A stretch of 33,089 nt of DNA, taken from positions 27,237 through 60,325 of the forward strand of contig MGIS01000012.1 in assembly GCA_001793865.1 (NCBI GenBank), in the 5' to 3' direction. A program made the position numbers and the translations under genes. The notes under the pieces were generated by a model, which was given only the letters and a program-made list of their open reading frames with translations, was not told the origin of the DNA and did not search any database. Source of the stretch: Candidatus Wolfebacteria bacterium RIFCSPLOWO2_01_FULL_47_17b (GTDB taxonomy: Bacteria > Patescibacteriota > Minisyncoccia > UBA6257 > JAGOQP01). How positions within the stretch are numbered: position 1 is the first letter of the stretch; each line of letters begins with the position of its first letter. Positions 28,334 through 33,089 of the stretch are shown piece by piece.

Positions 28334-29611
28334 TTACGCCCAGTTTTTACGGTACAGCTCCTCGTATTTCTTTTCCTCGGCCTTTTCGTACGGGCCGACG
28401 AGCGAGAAGTGAAAGTTTTCTTTCGTAAGATATTTTCGCGCTATTCGCTTGATGTCGTCTTGGGTTACGGCGCGCATATGCTTCGCCGCCTCCTGCGGCG
28501 GAAGGGTCTTACCCATAGTCGCCTCTTGGTAACCATAATACGTCCCCAGCTCGCTTGGCGATTCCAGCGACAGGAGGAAGTTTCCGACCGTATATTCCTT
28601 TGCGCGTGTGAGCTCGTCTTTGGCGGCTCCTTCATGGATTTTTTGCAGTTCTTCGCACAGCGCGCTGAATACATCGCGCAATTTGCCGTGATTGATGCCT
28701 CCTTTGACGTACGCCACGCCGTGGTTGGCGTTAAACGACGTACCCATGCCGATGAAATACGCCGCTCCCATTTCCTCCCGGATCTTCTGAAATAGCCGCG
28801 ACCCCATGCCGCCGCCGAGTATTGCCGCGAGAATCGCCACTTTGAACCGTTCGTCCGATTTCATAGGCACTGCGTGGAATCCAGCCATAAAAGTGGACTG
28901 GTCTAATTTCTTATGCACGATGGATATGTGCCTGCCCGTATGCTTTTTGTACGGTACCCGATCATACACCTTTCCCTTTCGCGCCGCCGCGAAGTGCTTT
29001 TTGGCTTCCGCGTACGCGTACGCGGGATCGAAATTCCCCGCTACCACAATAATTGTTTTTTCGGCAATGTAATGCTTTGCAATGTAGTCCTGGAAGTTTT
29101 TGCGATTAAACGAGGTGACCGTTTTTTCGGTACCCACGATGCTCCAGCCCGACGGTTGGTCGCCATGCATAAGCGCGTCGAGCGTTTCACTTGCTTTGTA
29201 CTGCGGCAGATCTTCGTACATACGGATCTCCTCCACGATTACACCTTTTTCTTTTTCGATTTCTTTTGGATCAAGCAGTGGATGTAGATACATATCGGCA
29301 ACCACGTCGAATGCCTTATCGAAATTCCGTGGAGCGACCGTGGCGTAGTAGCCGGTGAGGTCAAAGTCCGTGAATGCGTTATACGACGCGCCGAGGTTTT
29401 CAAGCTCGGTGGAAATGGCGCGTGCAGTCGGACGCCGCGTCGTGCCCTTGAACATCATATGTTCAAGAAAATGCGATAGTCCGCTTATTTTTTTCTGCTC
29501 GTACGCTGAACCCGCTTCCACAAATACGGCTGTAGTTACCGACAAGCTGTCTTTGAGCGGCACGAGTATGAGCCGGATGCTGTTGGGGAGTTTTTTTTGA
29601 ATAACTTTCAT
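28334..29611 (-). CDS. M16-family zinc metalloprotease
   Basis: A 425-residue peptidase of the M16 (pitrilysin / processing peptidase-like) family. The inverted zinc motif is HFLEH with His47, Glu50 and His51. The third ligand Glu lies about 75 residues later in VEEIRMYEDLP. Two M16 domains of about 200 residues are present; the second holds the GMGSRLFQKIREEMGAAYFIG stretch, with a typical R-Y region. No signal peptide is seen, so it is likely cytoplasmic. It is a single protein, not the two-subunit form. No partner gene is adjacent; tatD follows after 89 bp. Confidence 0.94.
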   Translation of the reverse strand: MKVIQKKLPNSIRLILVPLKDSLSVTTAVFVEAGSAYEQKKISGLSHFLEHMMFKGTTRRPTARAISTELENLGASYNAFTDFDLTGYYATVAPRNFDKAFDVVADMYLHPLLDPKEIEKEKGVIVEEIRMYEDLPQYKASETLDALMHGDQPSGWSIVGTEKTVTSFNRKNFQDYIAKHYIAEKTIIVVAGNFDPAYAYAEAKKHFAAARKGKVYDRVPYKKHTGRHISIVHKKLDQSTFMAGFHAVPMKSDERFKVAILAAILGGGMGSRLFQKIREEMGAAYFIGMGTSFNANHGVAYVKGGINHGKLRDVFSALCEELQKIHEGAAKDELTRAKEYTVGNFLLSLESPSELGTYYGYQEATMGKTLPPQEAAKHMRAVTQDDIKRIARKYLTKENFHFSLVGPYEKAEEKKYEELYRKNWA

Positions 29612-29624
29612 AGAAAGTCTAATG

Positions 29625-29720
29625 CGAATGATACGAATGCGAAATGCGAATATTGCGAAAATGGAATGTCATTGCGAGTGGAGTGAAGCAATCTTTCTGC
29701 CATTCCGTACTTGATTCGAA
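29625..29720 (-). repeat. Intergenic repeat region upstream of the M16 peptidase gene
   Basis: ATGCGAAT units (29621-29655) followed by a palindromic block: GGAATG/CATTCC (29663-29668 and 29701-29706) around ATTGC/GCAAT (29671-29675 and 29688-29692). The TCATTGCGAG...GAAGCAATC core is a widely dispersed bacterial repeat type. Compare 18770-18830. Confidence 0.55.
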
Positions 29721-29754
29721 ATCTACTATATCAGAAAGTTTGTTTTATAAAAAC

Positions 29755-29785
29755 TTGACTTTTCATAGGTTATTATTATTATATA
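29755..29785 (+). promoter_or_regulatory. Promoter of the small membrane protein gene
   Basis: TTGACT (29755-29760) is followed by a TA-rich stretch with TATTAT (29777-29782, 16-bp spacing) or TATATA (29780-29785, 19-bp spacing). Which -10 is used is unclear. Confidence 0.45.
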
Positions 29786-29821
29786 TTATAGGTATTTTAA
29801 AAATTAAACAAGGTGATTGAA

Positions 29822-30031
29822 ATGACAGTGAAGTCGGCTGAAAAATTTTTCTTTATTTTTATCTGGTTAAGTATTATTTTTCTCTTTGGTTTTCTTATAC
29901 TTCATGGGCTTAATAATATTTTCGGTTCATACATAATGGGAGTTGGTCTGTCTGTATCTGCTATTGCAACATCAGTTTTTCTTGCCATATACGAAAAGAA
30001 AGGTGGAAAATCAAAAAATGGAACGGCGTAA
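29822..30031 (+). CDS. Small two-helix membrane protein
   Basis: A 69-residue protein with two hydrophobic helices (about residues 9-32 and 38-58) and a basic C-terminal tail (KKGGKSKNG). A GTG at 29813 is possible, but the AAGGTG Shine-Dalgarno-like sequence at 29810-29815 is 6 nt before the ATG at 29822 and decides the start; that is one of the few clear ribosome binding sites in the window. A terminator overlaps the last codons. No family is recognised. Confidence 0.6.
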   Translation: MTVKSAEKFFFIFIWLSIIFLFGFLILHGLNNIFGSYIMGVGLSVSAIATSVFLAIYEKKGGKSKNGTA

Positions 30032-30050
30032 AAACCGCTCCTTTTTTTTA
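30019..30050 (+). terminator. Terminator after the small membrane protein gene
   Basis: GGAACGG/CCGCTCC stem with one mismatch and a loop holding the stop codon, followed by eight T residues. Confidence 0.75.
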
Positions 30051-30063
30051 TTCCACAAATTCG

Positions 30064-30111
30064 TGAAACCAAGGTTCGGCCTTCCCAGACCAAGGCCAAA
30101 CCTTACAAACT
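30064..30111 (+). repeat. Palindromic repeat element, second intergenic copy
   Basis: AAGGTTCGGCCTT and AAGGCCAAACCTT arms around CCCAGACC, with flanks TTCGTGA and TTACAAACTT. It matches 4217-4274 with few changes and ends at the GlyRS stop codon, as the first copy does at the pilB stop. Confidence 0.75.
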
Positions 30112-31572
30112 TTTAAGAGATTTTCGGATGAAGTTGTGCACGAGTTTTGAAGCAATGCGCTCCTGTTTCATGGTGTCGCGGTTGCGGACTGTGACCGTGT
30201 CATCTTCTAATGTTTGAAAATCCACCGTAATGCAGTACGGTGTGCCTATTTCGTCCTGCTTTCTATACCGCTTTCCTATATTCCCTCCCGCGTCGAACGC
30301 GACCGGTACAAAATCAGTTCCTTTGCCTTGCGTTTCTTTTCGTATCTCCTGTGCCTTTTTCACCAGGTCCGACTTATTCGCCAACAGCGGAAATACCGCT
30401 GCTTTATACGGAGCCATATACGGTTCTAACGAGAGGTACGTGCGAATTTCGCCTTTTTCATCTTCCTCTTCACGATACGCGGAACAAAGAATCGCCAAAA
30501 GCGTCCTGTCCACTCCCAAACTCGGCTCAATAACGTGAGGCAGGAATTTTTCTTTTGTTTCCTCGTCGAAATACTTCAAATCCTGCTTACTTGCTTTCTC
30601 GTGGCTCTCAAGATCGAAATCCGTACGGTACGCGAGTCCGTACAATTCTTTTCTGCCGAACGGAAAATCAAATTCGAAATCAATAGTCCGCTTGGAGTAA
30701 TGCGCGCGTTCGTCGTCGGGCACTTCCAGCTCGTGGATCTTTTTCATATCAAGACCGATATGCTTCACCCAGCGATGCATTTCTTTTTGCCATTCAGTGA
30801 ATGCTTTCTCCCACTCCTTTTCCCGCACGAAATACTCTATTTCCATCTGTTCGAATTCGCGCGTGCGGAATATGAAGTTTCCGGGCGTAATTTCATTTCG
30901 GAATGCTTTTCCTATCTGCGCGATGCCAAACGGCAATTTTGGTGAAAACGAATCCAGAATATGCTTGTAGTCCACAAATATTGCCTGCGCGGTTTCGGGG
31001 CGGAGATATATTTTAGAATCTTCAATTTCTGCTCGAAGAAGTTTTTTCTTTTCATGATCAGCATATGAGGTGCTTGGCATCTCCCATTCACCGAATATTC
31101 TATCAATCGGATCAATCGCTCCAAGGAATGTTTGGAACATTAGATTGAATTGCTTAGGAACTGTCCAACTTTTCCCTCCACACTCTGGACATTTTGGATA
31201 ATTAAATACCTCGCTCATTCCTTCTTCCTTTATATTTGGAAATCCAACCTCATCAGATCTAAATCTATTTCCACACTTTTTGCATTCCACCATCGGATCG
31301 GAAAACGTCTGTTCATGCCCGCTCGCTTGCCACACTTTGCGATTCATAATAATCGCTCCATCCAATCCATATACATCGTCTCGCTCCTCCACGAACATCC
31401 GCCACCATTCTTTTTTGATGTTATTTTTAAGCGCGGTGCCAAGCGGTCCATAATCCCATGAATTAGCAAGACCACCGTACATCTCCGATCCCGGGTACAC
31501 AAAGCCCCTCCTCTTGGCGAGAGAGACGATTTTATCCATACTTGCATCGGTGTTTTTCTGTTGTTTGGGCAT
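30103..31572 (-). CDS. glyS: Glycyl-tRNA synthetase (single-chain, class II)
   Basis: A 489-residue class II synthetase of the alpha2 (eukaryote/archaea-like) type. Motifs: GFVYPGSEMYGGLANSWDYGPLG at the N-terminus, two zinc-type pairs CKKCG and CPECGG (about residues 98-135), class II motif 2 around FRNEITPGNFIFRTREFEQMEIEYF, motif 3 around PSLGVDRTLLAIL, and an HGTP anticodon-binding domain (about 390-480). No alpha/beta GlyQ-GlyS pair is seen. The gene stands alone between two repeat regions. Expected role: charging tRNA-Gly, linking to the nearby GlyA only by substrate. Confidence 0.96.
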   Translation of the reverse strand: MPKQQKNTDASMDKIVSLAKRRGFVYPGSEMYGGLANSWDYGPLGTALKNNIKKEWWRMFVEERDDVYGLDGAIIMNRKVWQASGHEQTFSDPMVECKKCGNRFRSDEVGFPNIKEEGMSEVFNYPKCPECGGKSWTVPKQFNLMFQTFLGAIDPIDRIFGEWEMPSTSYADHEKKKLLRAEIEDSKIYLRPETAQAIFVDYKHILDSFSPKLPFGIAQIGKAFRNEITPGNFIFRTREFEQMEIEYFVREKEWEKAFTEWQKEMHRWVKHIGLDMKKIHELEVPDDERAHYSKRTIDFEFDFPFGRKELYGLAYRTDFDLESHEKASKQDLKYFDEETKEKFLPHVIEPSLGVDRTLLAILCSAYREEEDEKGEIRTYLSLEPYMAPYKAAVFPLLANKSDLVKKAQEIRKETQGKGTDFVPVAFDAGGNIGKRYRKQDEIGTPYCITVDFQTLEDDTVTVRNRDTMKQERIASKLVHNFIRKSLKSL

Positions 31573-31581
31573 ATTAAGTGG

Positions 31582-31614
31582 TAAATCCTAAGCACTAAAT
31601 CCTAAACCCTAAAG
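31582..31614 (+). repeat. Telomere-like CCTAAA repeat, left border of the four-helix-bundle gene
   Basis: TAAATCCTAAGC, ACTAAATCC, TAAACCCTAAAG units. The right border at 32032-32069 has the opposite orientation. Confidence 0.65.
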
Positions 31615-31651
31615 AAATTCCAATTCCAAAACATCAATTTCTAAAGGAAGA

Positions 31652-32017
31652 TTAGCACATATTTTTGGACTTCTCTAGGATGGAGCCGAATATTCTACCG
31701 AGTTCAACTGCCTCTTGGATAAATTGCCTTCTTTCCCGTTCTAAAAATTCAGATCCTCCGACGTCCAGAAGACGAAGCCAGTAAAGACTCTCTTTTGCCT
31801 CTTTTTTACTTATTTTTATTCGCAAAAGGAAATCTTTTCTACTCAACGATTCGTTTGCTTCTATATAATTTGCACCTATGGACCCCGAAGACCGGATTAG
31901 CTGCTTGGAATCTTCGATGTTTCCAATGGTTTTTGGAATTTTCTTGATAAAGGAGCGGATGTTCTTCGCAAACTCAAGTGTTCGTTCTTCAAGGTCAAAT
32001 TTTGGTTTTGAGTTCAT
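31652..32017 (-). CDS. Four-helix bundle protein (S23/IVS-type)
   Basis: A 121-residue helical protein of the four-helix-bundle (S23, rRNA intervening sequence) family: FDLEERTLEFAKNIRSFIKKIP, an IRSSGSIGANYIEANESLSRKDFLLRIKISKKEAKESLYWLRLL core and a final helix. The family is common in CPR genomes; it is coded in 23S rRNA intervening sequences and in diversity-generating loci, and its function is not firmly known. I chose the ATG at 32017 over the one three codons upstream because GGCTGTCATGAA over this start is identical to the NYN gene start. Inverted telomere-like repeats border it. No 23S rRNA is present. Confidence 0.85.
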   Translation of the reverse strand: MNSKPKFDLEERTLEFAKNIRSFIKKIPKTIGNIEDSKQLIRSSGSIGANYIEANESLSRKDFLLRIKISKKEAKESLYWLRLLDVGGSEFLERERRQFIQEAVELGRIFGSILEKSKNMC

Positions 32018-32031
32018 GACAGCCATTGGAG

Positions 32032-32069
32032 TTTATTTAGGATTTAGGGATTATGATTTAGCATTTGAG
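32032..32069 (+). repeat. Telomere-like TTTAGG repeat, right border of the four-helix-bundle gene
   Basis: TTATTTAGGATTTAGGG and ATTTAGCATTTGAGG units, inverted relative to 31582-31614. The segment between the two borders is about 450 bp and holds only this gene. Confidence 0.65.
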
Positions 32070-32090
32070 GTGTGTCCTATGGACGCACCT
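32067..32090 (-). terminator. Hairpin over the stop codon of the surface protein gene
   Basis: Arms AGGTGTGTCC and GGACGCACCT with a 3-nt loop (10 bp including one G-U). There is no T-run, so it is a weak or Rho-dependent terminator candidate. Confidence 0.45.
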
Positions 32091-33089
32091 TGTCATATCC
32101 GTTCTGCAACGCATTCGCATCCGCCATATCGCGCGAGTCGAGTGTTCTGAATTCCTGCGAGAGTTTTGTGCCGGTAAATGCGTCGGTTCCAGTAAACCGA
32201 ATATCTTCAAGGAACGTGTATTGGCTGCCCGCCATATTGGACGCGGGGGTGAATATGATTTGGAATATCGCTTCCGGCGCGGCGGATCCGGCCGTTATAT
32301 TCGGGATTTCCCATATCACTTCCTGCGTCTGTGAGTTGTATCGCGGAGCCGATTCGGTGTTAAGCACACTCAGCTTCCCCGTCCATTCCATTCCTCGTCC
32401 AAGGGATGCGCGAATTTGGATATTTTGCGCGTCCGTCCCCTGCGCGCTTAGCTTCCAATGTATCGTAAACTGCGTTTCCTGCCCGACACGCGGCGGAACC
32501 GGTCCAATATTTCGTATTTCTTCACTTGGTTCGGCGTAGAATACCAGCGGCAGAAGATTCAACACGCCCCCCAATTTTAGCGTATAGGTGTGCGTACCAA
32601 TTGTCTGCTGTGCGGTAAGCTCGGGTGGAACGGTCGCGGACGCGGCCATGCCCACCACCTGCAATTCTATATCCTTTTGCACAACCCCCTGAGGAGCGTA
32701 TCCGTTGCGAAGCGAGATGCTGAATGGAATCTCTACCGATCGTCCCGGCTCCAGCCGTTCGAGTTCGGATATGCGGGCTGCGGTCCAGGTATAGGTGCGA
32801 GTCGCGTCGTTGAGCGATCCAGATCCCTCAAGACTCGACAGGTCGAAGTGTGCTCCGTTAAACTTCGCGCTTGCCACCACTTCCCGCAGAGGGATTGAGG
32901 CGTTGTTTTGTATCCGCATGGTAAATTTCACGTCATCGCCGGGGTGGGCAACATCTTCCTTTTTGTCCGATAGCACGATCACTTCAAGCGGTGACGCTCC
33001 TACCGAAATTGAGTTGTTCTTGGATGCTATCTCGTATTCCGATCCGGACACGCTCAGAACCGCTTTGGCCCCGAACGGCACAAACGTAT
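32077..33089 (-). CDS. Cell-surface protein with DUF11-like repeats (partial, N-terminus beyond window)
   Basis: An open frame from the window edge to a TAG at 32077, giving about 337 C-terminal residues. It has two or three beta-sandwich-like units: VIVLSDKKEDVAHPGDDVKFTMRIQNNA, with the typical DUF11 'PGD..TYTI...N.G' pattern, then VPPRVGQETQFTIHWKL, and YNSQTQEVIWEIPNI with ASNMAG. Such repeats occur in surface and stalk proteins; no sortase or anchoring motif is at the C-terminus. Any start codon within the window is internal. Its full length and N-terminal signal are unknown. Confidence 0.75.
   Translation of the reverse strand, partial: TFVPFGAKAVLSVSGSEYEIASKNNSISVGASPLEVIVLSDKKEDVAHPGDDVKFTMRIQNNASIPLREVVASAKFNGAHFDLSSLEGSGSLNDATRTYTWTAARISELERLEPGRSVEIPFSISLRNGYAPQGVVQKDIELQVVGMAASATVPPELTAQQTIGTHTYTLKLGGVLNLLPLVFYAEPSEEIRNIGPVPPRVGQETQFTIHWKLSAQGTDAQNIQIRASLGRGMEWTGKLSVLNTESAPRYNSQTQEVIWEIPNITAGSAAPEAIFQIIFTPASNMAGSQYTFLEDIRFTGTDAFTGTKLSQEFRTLDSRDMADANALQNGYDKVRP

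Noticed and set aside
1-33089. Recoded TGA (Gly) as in Gracilibacteria/Absconditabacteria
   Set aside because: Several genes, such as the NYN gene and the second methyltransferase, end properly at TGA, and no conserved Gly is encoded by TGA.
1-33089. tRNA, rRNA or CRISPR arrays
   Set aside because: No T-arm GGTTCGAATCC-like block with a matching acceptor stem, no rRNA segment, and no regularly spaced repeats were found by eye.

Overview
The window looks like a piece of a Patescibacteria (Candidate Phyla Radiation, probably Parcubacteria-type) chromosome. The inference rests on compact gene packing, a stand-alone four-helix-bundle (S23-type) gene, small membrane-anchored proteins with a KNYGYSFDYPSDF-like domain, a single-chain glycyl-tRNA synthetase, a minimal LexA-like S24 protein, many -10 boxes of the form TATACT directly against start codons, and telomere-like or AT-rich dispersed repeats between genes. 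TGA is used as a stop, so the recoded Gracilibacteria code is unlikely. No rRNA, tRNA or CRISPR array is visible.

Layout. 1-828: 5' part of ruvB (minus), cut by the window edge. 910-1272: a strong plus-strand promoter followed by a structured non-coding RNA and terminators. 1108-4190: an accessory island of two tandem units. Each holds the same set of parts: a 36-bp repeat, a terminator, a membrane-anchored protein gene (minus), a divergent promoter pair, a short plus-strand RNA with terminator, and an RNase-like gene (MazF/PemK in unit 1, NYN/PIN-like in unit 2) behind a shared promoter element. 4280-12195: a densely packed minus-strand run of iscS-type cysteine desulfurase, HtrA protease, ClpB, a membrane protein, TsaE and a PilB/GspE ATPase. 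12273-14758: DEDD exonuclease, YkuK-like RNase H fold protein and phosphomannomutase (minus). 14781-19643 (plus): FtsK, a RodZ-like HTH membrane protein, RecA, a small protein and a SpoU/TrmH methyltransferase. 19677-22946 (minus): a small ORF, an LCP protein, FolD and GlyA. 23081-27347 (plus): LexA-like S24 repressor, a small protein, and a three-gene restriction-modification system (two D12-class adenine methyltransferases and an HNH endonuclease) that is much more AT-rich than its surroundings. 27342-31572: TatD, M16 peptidase, a small two-helix membrane protein and GlyRS. 31582-32069: a four-helix-bundle gene bordered by inverted telomere-like repeats. 32077-33089: the C-terminal part of a cell-surface protein that runs off the window.

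How the genes fit together. RuvB, RecA, LexA-like and FtsK serve DNA repair and chromosome handling. GlyA and FolD form a one-carbon folate pair. HtrA and ClpB handle protein quality control, and TsaE takes part in tRNA t6A synthesis. PilB suggests type IV pili.

Most interesting: (1) the tandem RNase / small RNA / membrane-protein units with conserved borders and different cores; (2) a 71-bp MITE-like insertion with perfect 15-bp inverted ends, a 6-bp target duplication and a paralogous empty site 1.6 kb away; (3) palindromic repeats inserted in frame in IscS, FolD, FtsK (twice), TsaE (twice) and TatD; (4) about half a dozen genes whose -10 box sits 6-7 nt from the start codon, pointing to leaderless mRNAs.
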